Below, one piece after another: positions 16,302-24,823 of a DNA stretch of 26,574 bases. Each line of letters begins with the position of its first letter. Within the stretch, counting starts at the first letter, position 1. The DNA comes from Euryarchaeota archaeon UBA181 (GTDB taxonomy: Archaea > Thermoplasmatota > Poseidoniia > Poseidoniales > Thalassarchaeaceae): positions 8,861 to 35,434 of the forward strand of contig DALI01000072.1 of the NCBI GenBank assembly GCA_002496725.1, read 5' to 3'. Both the position numbers and the translations under genes were made by a program. The notes under the pieces were generated by a model, which worked only from the letters and a program-made list of their open reading frames with translations, did not search any database and had not been told where the DNA came from.

Positions 16302-19300
16302 TCACATATTCCTACGGAACTTACCACCACTCTCAAACAGGGCCTGTGTGACTTGACCGACTGAGCAGTGCTCCACTACATCCATCATTACCTCGAACAG
16401 GTTATCTCCATCCCTAGCGGCCTGTTTCAGCCTTCTGATCCCGATATCTGCCTCCTCCGAATGAGCTTCCCTGAATGCACCGTTTCGTTCGATGACCATC
16501 CTCTTCTCTGCCTCATCGGAACGAGTGACCTCTACGTCGAAGTCTTCTGCCGAGATCTCCATAGCGTTAGGATCGGTGAAGGTATTCACTCCAACTATCG
16601 GAGTTTCCCCAGTGTGCTTCCTGTGCTCGTATACCATGCCCTCGTCTTGAATACGATTCCTCTGATAGTTGACTTCCAAGGCCCCAAGTACGCCTCCTCT
16701 GCTGTGCATCTCCTCGAATATCCTCAAGACCCGCTCCTCGACTTCATCCGTCAGGAACTCAGCTATGAAAGACCCCTGGAGTGGATTCTCGTTGCGTAGC
16801 CACCCATACTCCTTCGCGAGGATCAGCTGAATCGCCACTGCATCTCTGACAGTATCCTCGGTAGGCGTCCCGAATGCCTCGTCTCTGCTATTCGTATGGA
16901 GGCTGTTGGCGTTATCTGCGAGTGCGTAGAGCGCCTGCAAGGTAGTCCTGTAGTCGTTCCACGTGAATTCCTGAGAGTGAAGGGACCTGCCACTGCTCTG
17001 AATGTGGTACTTCAGCTTCTGGCCTCTTTCACCGACCCCGTACATGTCTCTCATAGCAATCGCCCATATTCTCCTTGATACTCTGCCTATCACGGCATAC
17101 TCCGGGTCCATCCCATTGGAGAAGAACCAGGAAAAGTTCCTCAGGAACTTATCAGCGTCCAACCCCCTTGCCTTGAACAACTCAACATAGGTGAGCCCAT
17201 TAGAGAGCGTTAGTGCTGACTGAGTTATTGGATTGGCTCCAGCTTCATCGATGTGGTATCCGCTGATGCTGACAAAGTAGTGGTTCCTGACATTGTTATC
17301 CACATAGAATTCTGCCACATCACCCATCATCTTGAGTGCGGTGTCTAGATTGAAGACTAGCGTATTCTGCCCCATCGCTTCCTTCAATTGGTCTGCCTGA
17401 ACGGTTCCACGTACGGTAGACAGAGTTCTGGACCTAATCTCCGAAGCCTCCTCGTCTGTAGGCGCTCTCCCCTCCAATTCCTTGAACTTCCTCGTTTGCT
17501 GCCTGATTGCAACCTTGAAAAATGAGGCTAGATGCCACCAATAGTTACCGTTTATCGTCATACTTACCGATGTGTTCGGAGCGCATAGATCAAAGCCTTC
17601 GAACAACCTATCCATCTCATCTATAGTGCTAATACTGACCCCAGACTCGCATACCTTGCCAAATATGTCAAGCCTCTCTTGCGGATCATTACCATAGAGG
17701 CTAGGAGAGTCGAAAGCAACGGAAAGTCGATTGAACCCCTGATCCTGTGATAGGAAGTGGTATCGCTTATTGGTCCTCTCCGCACTACCTTCTCCTGCGA
17801 ACATTCGAACCGGTAGCTCGTCCTGTCTCCTGAATGGAAAAACCCCTCCAGTGAAGGGGAATGACCCCGGTGCATTCTCCTTCCTGATCCACTCAAGCCT
17901 CTCGCCCCAGTCCACAGAGGTAGGAAGTGCCACTCTAGGTACCTTGGTTCCAGACATGGTCTCGTGCGTGGTCTTGACAGGAATCTCCTTCCCCCTCACG
18001 ATGTAACTGGCCTTTCCCGAGCGGTATGCCTCGGCCATAGAGGTGAATTCATCCAACGACTCCCAAGTCTCGGAAGATATCCCCGATCTGATTTCTACCG
18101 CCTCTTCCTCAAGATCATCAGCTGCTGTAGTTTTTCCTGCAGCCCTCATCTGCTTTGCCGACGCCTCCAGCTGTTGCACGAGCCTGACTGCTTTGCTGTC
18201 ATCCGCAGTCCTCTCATGATAGCTACGAATAGCGGCAGCGACCTCTGCTAGGTATCCTTGGCGTTCCGGAGGTATCGGTGGCTCCCTAGTGGGAAGCCCA
18301 TCTTTCCCGAGTCTTGGCTCAGCAGAGATGAAATCAGTATTGAATCTCTCATTGAGGAGATTAGCCAAGCTTTCCCATAGCCTGTCTACTCCCGCATCTG
18401 CGAACTGGCTAGCAATAGTGGGTATGACCGGCATTGACTCAGGATCCTGGTCGAAGGCCTCCCGATTCCTCTGGAATTGCTTACGAATTTCAGTGAGTGC
18501 ATCCTCTGCACCAGGCCTGTCAAACTTGTTGAGGACCACTATGTCAGCGAAGTCCAGAGCTGCTAGCTTCTCGAGCTGGCTAGGGGCCCCGTACTCCCTC
18601 GTAGTCACATACATAGAGACGTCAGCTACCTCGGTGATGGCGTCGTTACCCTGGCCGATACCACTAGTCTCCACAATCACTAGGTCGAATCCTACTGCTT
18701 TGCAAGCTTCGATAGCTCGTCCCACGCAGTTGGCTATCTCTCTCCCACTGTCCCTACTGGCGAAAGAGCGCATGAATAGGTTGGGATCAGTGAGCGAGTT
18801 CATTCTGATCCTATCCCCAAGCAATGCTCCACCCGTTTTCTTCCGAGTTGGATCAGTGGCTAGCAACGCCACCTTAGCAGAGGGGTTATCCCTTCTGATT
18901 CGAAGCATTACCTCGTCCATGAGGCTAGACTTTCCTGCTCCACCGGTCCCGGTAACCCCCACTACTGGACACGACTCTGACTCTTTTCGAGACCTGACTC
19001 TCGATAGGGTGGAATTGAAGTCCGCTGTCGATGAGTTCTCTGCCATTGTGAGAAGTCTAGATACCGAGGCATGATCATCAGCTTTGATTGGTCCACTTAG
19101 GGACTCGAATCTGCTAGGGTCTAGTAGGTCGATCTTGCTCGCATGGAGCATGGCGTCTTGCACCATCCCCACTAACCCCATCGATCGTCCATCATCAGGT
19201 GAATAAATTCGGCCAATTCCGCTATCTCTCAGATGTTCAATCTCTTGAGGCAGAATTGTTCCTCCTCCTCCTCCAAAAAGAAATACGTGACCGAACCCTG

Positions 19301-19553
19301 CTTCCTCAAGTATGTCTCGAGTATGCGTAAACATCTCAACGGCCCCACCTTGGTATGAAGTAATAGCCACGGCATGTGCGTCTTCCTGGATAGCTGCCCT
19401 AGCTACCTCATCTGCCCCTCTGTCATGCCCTAGGTGAATGACCTCGCATCCTTGGCTCTGGAGAATTCTCCTGAAGATCCCTATCGCCGCATCATGACCA
19501 TCAAAGATGGCGGCGGCGGTAATCACTCTGAGCGGCATAATCACCCCTGCCAT
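16302..19553 (-). CDS. icmF: Fused isobutyryl-CoA mutase IcmF (B12 domain, MeaB-type GTPase chaperone, mutase barrel)
   Basis: The 1083-residue length is that of IcmF. Domain order: cobalamin-binding domain at the N-terminus with FDGHDAAIGIF (His20 as lower cobalt ligand) and FLFGGGGG near 90; P-loop GTPase with GVTGTGGAGKSS near 200-211 and NKFD near 341; then the acyl-CoA mutase domain, including YHIDEAGANPITQSAL and IQSSGRSLHSQEF (about 850-862). Plain methylmalonyl-CoA mutase has TSGVSL-type sequence at the latter site, so isobutyryl/n-butyryl-CoA interconversion, or a related short-chain acyl-CoA, is more likely. The GTPase domain protects and reloads the cofactor. In-frame ATGs at 19553 and 19538 are both plausible. 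Long plus-strand open frames inside it are shadows. Confidence 0.93.
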   Translation of the reverse strand: MAGVIMPLRVITAAAIFDGHDAAIGIFRRILQSQGCEVIHLGHDRGADEVARAAIQEDAHAVAITSYQGGAVEMFTHTRDILEEAGFGHVFLFGGGGGTILPQEIEHLRDSGIGRIYSPDDGRSMGLVGMVQDAMLHASKIDLLDPSRFESLSGPIKADDHASVSRLLTMAENSSTADFNSTLSRVRSRKESESCPVVGVTGTGGAGKSSLMDEVMLRIRRDNPSAKVALLATDPTRKKTGGALLGDRIRMNSLTDPNLFMRSFASRDSGREIANCVGRAIEACKAVGFDLVIVETSGIGQGNDAITEVADVSMYVTTREYGAPSQLEKLAALDFADIVVLNKFDRPGAEDALTEIRKQFQRNREAFDQDPESMPVIPTIASQFADAGVDRLWESLANLLNERFNTDFISAEPRLGKDGLPTREPPIPPERQGYLAEVAAAIRSYHERTADDSKAVRLVQQLEASAKQMRAAGKTTAADDLEEEAVEIRSGISSETWESLDEFTSMAEAYRSGKASYIVRGKEIPVKTTHETMSGTKVPRVALPTSVDWGERLEWIRKENAPGSFPFTGGVFPFRRQDELPVRMFAGEGSAERTNKRYHFLSQDQGFNRLSVAFDSPSLYGNDPQERLDIFGKVCESGVSISTIDEMDRLFEGFDLCAPNTSVSMTINGNYWWHLASFFKVAIRQQTRKFKELEGRAPTDEEASEIRSRTLSTVRGTVQADQLKEAMGQNTLVFNLDTALKMMGDVAEFYVDNNVRNHYFVSISGYHIDEAGANPITQSALTLSNGLTYVELFKARGLDADKFLRNFSWFFSNGMDPEYAVIGRVSRRIWAIAMRDMYGVGERGQKLKYHIQSSGRSLHSQEFTWNDYRTTLQALYALADNANSLHTNSRDEAFGTPTEDTVRDAVAIQLILAKEYGWLRNENPLQGSFIAEFLTDEVEERVLRIFEEMHSRGGVLGALEVNYQRNRIQDEGMVYEHRKHTGETPIVGVNTFTDPNAMEISAEDFDVEVTRSDEAEKRMVIERNGAFREAHSEEADIGIRRLKQAARDGDNLFEVMMDVVEHCSVGQVTQALFESGGKFRRNM

Positions 19554-19625
19554 GGCACTCGGACACCATTATCTGACATGAATACGACGGATAAGAGCAA
19601 ATCCCCGTGAGGCTATCCAAATGAG

Positions 19626-19632
19626 TTATTAA
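19626..19632 (+). promoter_or_regulatory. Possible host-type TATA box before the phage-type RNA polymerase gene
   Basis: TTATTAA lies about 22-25 bases before the predicted start site at 19651 and 24-30 before the GTG at 19656, the spacing expected for transcription by the host archaeal RNA polymerase. It directly precedes the candidate phage-type promoter, so both enzymes might start at nearly the same place. Composition and spacing are the only evidence. Confidence 0.3.
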
Positions 19633-19636
19633 CCCG

Positions 19637-19656
19637 TTCTTGCCATAGTAGGTGTG
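19637..19656 (+). promoter_or_regulatory. Candidate cognate promoter of the single-subunit RNA polymerase, copy 1 (divergent)
   Basis: TTCTTGCCATAGTAGGTGTG matches the 20-bp repeat TTATTGCCATAATAGAGGCA at 13 of its first 15 bases and then diverges. The flank just before it (AACCCG) also resembles that of copy 3 (AACCTG). If transcription starts at the G after the TA, as in T7-type promoters, the polymerase mRNA would have a leader of only five bases before GTG 19656. This suggests positive autoregulation of the polymerase; alternatively it is an operator for an element-encoded regulator. Confidence 0.5.
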
Positions 19657-22600
19657 TGCCATTGAGTATTGAGGATGAAAAGGACATTAATACTTACTTC
19701 TCTAGGAATTATGAACAAGGAAAGGCTCTAGATATCTCATGCCCCGATAAAAAATCCAATCAGAGCTGGAACGATTGGAAAAACTGGAGACTCAGAAAAA
19801 AAGGATGGCAGAAAAACGGAAAACCATTCCTTACGAAGAAAAACAAGTGGAAATCAGAAGAGCCACCAAGAAGACTACTCAGGGAGGCCGGCAAGAGTTC
19901 CGGTCGAGGAATACATCCTTCCCACCTAGAATTCAAGGTGTTTCTACAGGATAGAATCGAGAAGGTGTCATACTCCATCCAATCTCCCAGATTCTTACAT
20001 AAAATAAGTCCGAAGCGAGAAGAGTACGAGGAGTATATTGAAACATGGAAAAATTTAGCCAATCAATTTCAAAGAGAGATTTTTAATGACAATAAGGCCT
20101 TGACAAAAATTCCGAATCTTGAGAGAAGACTCCTAGATGATATAGACTGGGTATTGAAAAAAATTGATGATCTAGACGGGCTAAAAATTCCCCAAGAAAG
20201 TGGCCAGAAGCTGGAATTATCACATGAAGATGTGCTAAAAATTCAGTTTAAAGTCGAGGGGGACAAATATAAGAAAACCATCGAGGAGATTTCGAGGATT
20301 GTAGTGAAGTCTCTAATCTCCAAATCCAAGAATTCTTATCCAGCTCCGTATGAGATTTTCCAAAGTTGGAGGGACAGATATGGGGATGGTCCCATTATTG
20401 ATTTCTACAATGGAGAATCCGACTCGGAAGACATGACCGAATTCAAACAAGTAAAATCCGAGTTACTAGGGGCCAGTAAAAGCAGCGACATTCCCCATTC
20501 TGATAACCGAAGCAATATGTGGAATGAAGCCCTGAAGAAATTTGGCCCCTACGAAAGGGTAGATATCCACTGCACAGGATTCGAACTAATTAGGGAAATA
20601 GGAGAAGAGATATCCAAACTCCTCATAGGGAGAATAGTCGAAGTCAAAAAGCAAACAGATTCTCTAGATAAGAGGAAGAAATTAGGCATACTTTCCAAGG
20701 GTCAGACTAAACAATTGTGGAATGATCTTTTCAAAACCGAAAAGGGGCTGACCATCAGGGGATTTGGAAAAAGACCACCCAAGGGAAAGGCTTCGAAGAA
20801 GCTAACAGACTGGAAGGAGGTCACCCGACATAACTCCTTGCAAATGGCTTACAACATAGTAAATATTCTCCTAGAGCGCGAATACCTTAGCGTTAGAAAG
20901 ATGGAGGAGAAGGAATATCGTGAATCCTTCATGGATGGAGATCAGGACAAAGAAATCTCGAGAGCTGCTTGGAAGCCTTATCCCTATCTACTCATATTCA
21001 CAGATACACTCAAGGAGAAGATCGGGAAGTCAGAATACTCGCACTTCAAAGGGCGCGGGCACAATGCCATTTACCGGTGGATGAGGCAAGACCCTCTGAG
21101 ATGGATGTACTGCCCACCAGATGATCATAACATCAGTCCCTCAGGCGGGCAGAGCTACAGTGACAGGTTCGACGATCTGACGCCCGGGGGATTCCTTAAC
21201 AAGGAATTGAGGACCCTAGTCAGCAATCACAAAAATTACGAAGGTTTTCAAACTCCTCGTTCACTGCCTGGAAGGGGGACTATAGATGCACTTAACGCAC
21301 TCCAGAGTGTACAATGGGAGATTAACCTTGATCTCCTGGAGAAGATTTGTGATATCCGACTTAGTGATGATAGTCTATTAGGAGAATTCATCAATTCAGA
21401 GGGTAAACCAAGCAAGGACCATAAAATCAGAAAAATTGACATTAAACCCGAATTGTCTAATGTGTTTTTGAGGGAAGATGATATATTATTCTCAGATAAG
21501 AGACGCCTAACACTTGATTATATTGAGCGTATAATTGACCTGAATGCCAATATCTTTTGGCATTCATGGTCCTGTGACTTCAGAGGCAGAATGCAACCTT
21601 CATGCACTGTTTTGAGCCCCCAGGGAAATGATATTGACAGGGCATTAATCCGTTTCAAGGAATGGAAGCCACTTGGGGAAAAGGGAATAGAATGGCTGAG
21701 AATACACGTCTACAATTTGATGGAAGGTATCGAGATACAAGGTTGGGAAGACAAAGAATGTGCTGAAAAGCTCAAGTCATTCAAACATAGGGATGAATGG
21801 GTCATTGGAAATCTCAAACTCCTGAGGAAAATTTCCTCTGATTTCAATCAATATGAAAGTGAACTAGGATTGGATAGGCCTGCAAGTGCCAAGAGCGTGG
21901 TATTCCAGAGGCTAGCCGCCCTCACTGAACTGGACAGGGTCTACAGTGAATGGGAGGCCCAGGATAAGGAGAAATCGAAAAGGGACTGGTCTAAGGTGAT
22001 AAGTGGGCAACCGGTATACATCGATGCATCTAGCAACGGTTACCAGCATGTTTCATGCCTTCTAAGAAATCGTGATTTAGCCAAGAAAGTGAATTTGATC
22101 CCTAACTTGGATAATGCCCCAGAGGATTTGTATGGACTTGTGGCCAATGAGGCAAGAAAACTGCATGGGGACGAAATGAGAGATATTCTATCAAGGATTC
22201 CCAATTGGTCCGATGAAGATATGGAAACCGCAATCGATGCAATTTTCCACCGATCGATAGCAAAAAGGCCAACGATGACCAGGGTTTATGGTTCCAAAGA
22301 CATATTACAATCTTTATGGGGAAGAGGAGGCGAAGGGAAGCCGGCTTGGGCCATGGAAAAGAAAGATCCACTGACGACCGAGGAGCGAGAAGCAAGAGAC
22401 ATGGTCCCCCCATCTGCCAAGGCGGCATACAGGTCTTGGAAAACGGGAGAAACCGATTACTGGCCATTAGCCAATTTGGCCAAGGGCCCCGATGGCAAGA
22501 GATCATGGGAAACTTACAGAGAGTGGAAAAAGGCCATGGATGAGTTCAGATGGCTTCCTGTTTGGGCTATTGGATCATCCCTGTATGAAGGACTTGTCCT

Positions 22601-23717
22601 CAATATGGAAGATAAGCATGTAGTCAGAAAGGCCTTCGAAGGACAAGGCTACCCGAAAGTCCAGGGTGACATCGCAAAGCTACTGAACAAATCTCTGGCC
22701 AAAGCAATAGATACTGTAACCGACGAGGCCTTCTCTAATTTTGAGGGAAGGCTCAAAGATATCCTAAAATTCAATACCTTGGACGATAGGTTTAATGAAA
22801 AAAAGCACGATAATAAGAAAAAGAGATCAGAATATCACATCTATAGGTATGACGACCAAAATACCATTATTGAGAAGATAAAGGGTAACAAAGCCGAAGC
22901 TCGGAAGATTGAGAAAGAATTAATGTTTCTTTACCCAGGAACAGGTTGGCTACTGGATGATGGTTTCGAGGTTAGGAACTACTACATCAAGCAAGATTCT
23001 GACAAGACACGAAAAGGCGCGCCAACTCATGTTGGATCATCCTATCTAGACGGCCTTCCAGACTGGTATTCTGGAGACAGGACAAGTAAGAATATTGTCA
23101 AGAGGATAAAGGATGTTTTCCTTAGTCGTAATGAAGTGAAAAGATTACTTGAAGATCGCAATCCAGAGATCTCAGAGATAATGGCTGATATTGATAAGGT
23201 AACAAATCGTTCTGAAATATCATCAATCCTGAGTAGACTAGAACGGATCTTGCCTCTTGGTGATGATGGCATTGAAATCACGAGTCTATTACATCACCGA
23301 TCATACTCATTCCCCCGATTCAATCCAGATGAGAAGAAGAGGGTCAACAAAACAAAACCCAAATCTGCACTAGCCCCGAACTTTGTACACTCCCTCGATG
23401 CTCTACATATGAGGAAAACAATCAACAATCTCCATAATGAGATATCCAGCAAATCCGAAGGTTTCGGATTCTGGGCCGTTCACGATGCATTCGGAACACA
23501 TCCGTCAGATGTAGTTCTGATGACTGATATTCTGAAAAAGCAGTTTAGGACGATCCACAAAGAAAAGGATATGGATGGATGGATCAAGAATATCGCTGAG
23601 CACTCTGGATTAAATCCCCAAGGGGACTCTGTGAAAGATATCTCCAATAAACTCTCCTCCCAGATTGGGGATTTGAAGATATCAGAAATAGCAACATCTG
23701 ATTATTTAGTTCACTAA
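19656..23717 (+). CDS. Single-subunit DNA-directed RNA polymerase, T7/mitochondrial family
   Basis: The 1353-residue protein carries every core motif of the T7/POLRMT/Rpo41 family. DFRGRMQP...LSPQGND (about 641-660) is the DxxGR element. Motif A is VYIDASSNGYQHVSCL with Asp790 equal to T7 Asp537. Motif B is RSIAKRPTMTRVYGSKD with Arg866, Lys870, Tyr878 and Gly879 equal to T7 Arg627, Lys631, Tyr639 and Gly640. LAPNFVHSLDALHMRKT precedes motif C, VHDAFGTHPSD, with His1276 and Asp1277 equal to T7 His811 and Asp812. It should therefore be active. It is much longer than T7 RNAP (883), close to mitochondrial enzymes, with ~600 unrecognised Lys/Glu-rich residues before the core and a ~75-residue tail after motif C. 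The start is GTG; no other Met occurs nearby. The coding strand is visibly richer in A than the chromosomal genes. A promoter-like repeat ends at its start. Confidence 0.97.
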   Translation: MPLSIEDEKDINTYFSRNYEQGKALDISCPDKKSNQSWNDWKNWRLRKKGWQKNGKPFLTKKNKWKSEEPPRRLLREAGKSSGRGIHPSHLEFKVFLQDRIEKVSYSIQSPRFLHKISPKREEYEEYIETWKNLANQFQREIFNDNKALTKIPNLERRLLDDIDWVLKKIDDLDGLKIPQESGQKLELSHEDVLKIQFKVEGDKYKKTIEEISRIVVKSLISKSKNSYPAPYEIFQSWRDRYGDGPIIDFYNGESDSEDMTEFKQVKSELLGASKSSDIPHSDNRSNMWNEALKKFGPYERVDIHCTGFELIREIGEEISKLLIGRIVEVKKQTDSLDKRKKLGILSKGQTKQLWNDLFKTEKGLTIRGFGKRPPKGKASKKLTDWKEVTRHNSLQMAYNIVNILLEREYLSVRKMEEKEYRESFMDGDQDKEISRAAWKPYPYLLIFTDTLKEKIGKSEYSHFKGRGHNAIYRWMRQDPLRWMYCPPDDHNISPSGGQSYSDRFDDLTPGGFLNKELRTLVSNHKNYEGFQTPRSLPGRGTIDALNALQSVQWEINLDLLEKICDIRLSDDSLLGEFINSEGKPSKDHKIRKIDIKPELSNVFLREDDILFSDKRRLTLDYIERIIDLNANIFWHSWSCDFRGRMQPSCTVLSPQGNDIDRALIRFKEWKPLGEKGIEWLRIHVYNLMEGIEIQGWEDKECAEKLKSFKHRDEWVIGNLKLLRKISSDFNQYESELGLDRPASAKSVVFQRLAALTELDRVYSEWEAQDKEKSKRDWSKVISGQPVYIDASSNGYQHVSCLLRNRDLAKKVNLIPNLDNAPEDLYGLVANEARKLHGDEMRDILSRIPNWSDEDMETAIDAIFHRSIAKRPTMTRVYGSKDILQSLWGRGGEGKPAWAMEKKDPLTTEEREARDMVPPSAKAAYRSWKTGETDYWPLANLAKGPDGKRSWETYREWKKAMDEFRWLPVWAIGSSLYEGLVLNMEDKHVVRKAFEGQGYPKVQGDIAKLLNKSLAKAIDTVTDEAFSNFEGRLKDILKFNTLDDRFNEKKHDNKKKRSEYHIYRYDDQNTIIEKIKGNKAEARKIEKELMFLYPGTGWLLDDGFEVRNYYIKQDSDKTRKGAPTHVGSSYLDGLPDWYSGDRTSKNIVKRIKDVFLSRNEVKRLLEDRNPEISEIMADIDKVTNRSEISSILSRLERILPLGDDGIEITSLLHHRSYSFPRFNPDEKKRVNKTKPKSALAPNFVHSLDALHMRKTINNLHNEISSKSEGFGFWAVHDAFGTHPSDVVLMTDILKKQFRTIHKEKDMDGWIKNIAEHSGLNPQGDSVKDISNKLSSQIGDLKISEIATSDYLVH

Positions 23718-23724
23718 TTTCTCA

Positions 23725-23744
23725 TTATTGCCATAATAGAGGCA
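23725..23744 (+). promoter_or_regulatory. Candidate cognate promoter of the single-subunit RNA polymerase, copy 2
   Basis: TTATTGCCATAATAGAGGCA, identical over 20 bases to the copy at 25638, starts eight bases after the polymerase stop. Only these 20 bases are conserved; the flanks differ, as in phage promoter sets. ATAATA|GAGG resembles the CTATA|GGGAG initiation region of T7 promoters. Start at G23739 would give an RNA beginning GAGG, which could also act as ribosome-binding site for GTG 23750. TGCC and GGCA form a short inverted repeat, so an operator role is the alternative. Confidence 0.6.
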
Positions 23745-23749
23745 ACATT

Positions 23750-23881
23750 GTGGGAATAATCTCTGGAATTGTGAAGACTAGCATAGCGATAGCGACGGTG
23801 GCGGTAGCCGGACCGTTAGTAATACCGATACTACTTTCGGGGGATATGAGTGGAATTGACGGCTATTGTGATGATGAGTAG
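23750..23881 (+). CDS. 43-residue membrane micro-protein, first gene of the unit
   Basis: A short frame starting with GTG five bases after the promoter-like repeat and ending TAG at 23879-23881, just before the Shine-Dalgarno sequence of the next gene. GAGG at 23739-23742 lies seven bases ahead and could serve as its ribosome-binding site. The product has one hydrophobic segment from about residue 3 to 30 (GIISGIVKTSIAIATVAVA, then GPLVIPILL) and an acidic C-terminus ending CDDE. It looks like a single-pass membrane peptide; small phage or toxin membrane proteins have this shape, but no family is recognised. Support is position plus composition. Confidence 0.5.
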   Translation: MGIISGIVKTSIAIATVAVAGPLVIPILLSGDMSGIDGYCDDE

Positions 23882-23892
23882 AGGTGAATAGA

Positions 23893-24822
23893 ATGAGTAT
23901 TATTGACTTTAGTGGCACAGGTGAGAATTCAATGACTGAGTGGAAAGACGGCAGAACAGACAGGATGGAGGGATTTATCAAGGAGTTCAGGGACTCCCTT
24001 GATAAGAATGAGATAGGACTCCGATTCCTCTCGGATATTATATCCGAGAACGAAGACAGGGTCAGAATCGGCCATGACAATATCATCATCCTGGGGAAGC
24101 TCGCTTCTTACGCGATACCAGTGCGAATGATCATTGGAATGATTACCAATCCCTTCAGAGAGAATGGATCATTCGGGATGCCTCGAGTTGAGGTACACCC
24201 AAGAGGTAACTGGGTACAGTGGCATGGGAATGCCTGTATCCAGTCTAAAGCGGGGCCCGACGTACCCGCATCTGACGTAATAGCATCGATAGTACTGGCA
24301 CTACTTTCGGACGAAGAACTCTATAATGACGAGTCACAAAGCTCATTCCGAAGCTCGTTATTGAACCTGTATGGGCTCACAAACAGTCCAATTTCAGACA
24401 TTATTGATGATCGAATGTCGTCCAAAGGTGCCATTCTAGATAAAAATGAGGGAGAGATCCGATTCAAGGGTACACACGGCTTCACATGGCACCTGGGGTT
24501 CGCTGACCCGGAAGTAAGGTCTTTCGCAGTTTCCAGTAGCATTAGGGATAGTCCCAGAAGACTCCACATGGAAGATACCTACAAGTGGATATCCGACTGT
24601 AAGAACATTGACAAGCTTCTCGCTGAGCTCTCATTGTACCCCCGTGGCCTGATGGGTGAGCACCAAGAAGAAACAATGGAAATCCTAGGAAGCTATGAGA
24701 ACTTTCATTCTGACAATGAGTTCGCACACCATCCGCCCTTCCTTAATTCTGTAGCACGATACTTCGCTCCATTGGCAGAGACTGCAACAGACTCAGACCC
24801 TCCTCTCTCGGAGGTGGAATGA
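23893..24822 (+). CDS. Putative E2-like (ubiquitin-conjugating-fold) protein 1
   Basis: A 309-residue protein; start ATG 23893 has GAGGTG (23881-23886) six bases upstream, preferred over GTG 23884. The segment MPRVEVHPRGNWVQWHGNAC (residues 96-115) followed by IQ resembles the E2 core, where P.V.F...HPN is followed by G..CL and the active Cys. Here HP is at 102-103 and Cys115 is the candidate catalytic residue, with about three extra residues between. The next VPASDVIASIVLALLSDEE resembles the E2 helix after the active site (..pa.ti..il..i..LL.dp). The same Asn-Ala-Cys-Ile segment occurs in the next gene. The Asn of HPN is not conserved. The rest (about 150-309) is unrecognised. Family membership is inference; it sits in the same region as a ubiquitin-like protein. 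Confidence 0.5.
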   Translation: MSIIDFSGTGENSMTEWKDGRTDRMEGFIKEFRDSLDKNEIGLRFLSDIISENEDRVRIGHDNIIILGKLASYAIPVRMIIGMITNPFRENGSFGMPRVEVHPRGNWVQWHGNACIQSKAGPDVPASDVIASIVLALLSDEELYNDESQSSFRSSLLNLYGLTNSPISDIIDDRMSSKGAILDKNEGEIRFKGTHGFTWHLGFADPEVRSFAVSSSIRDSPRRLHMEDTYKWISDCKNIDKLLAELSLYPRGLMGEHQEETMEILGSYENFHSDNEFAHHPPFLNSVARYFAPLAETATDSDPPLSEVE

Positions 24823-24823
24823 C

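Noticed and set aside
18289..19074. A 261-codon plus-strand open frame
   Set aside because: It is antisense to the GTPase and B12 parts of icmF, whose motifs are unmistakable; the Ser/Leu/Ala-rich product is an artefact of codon bias.
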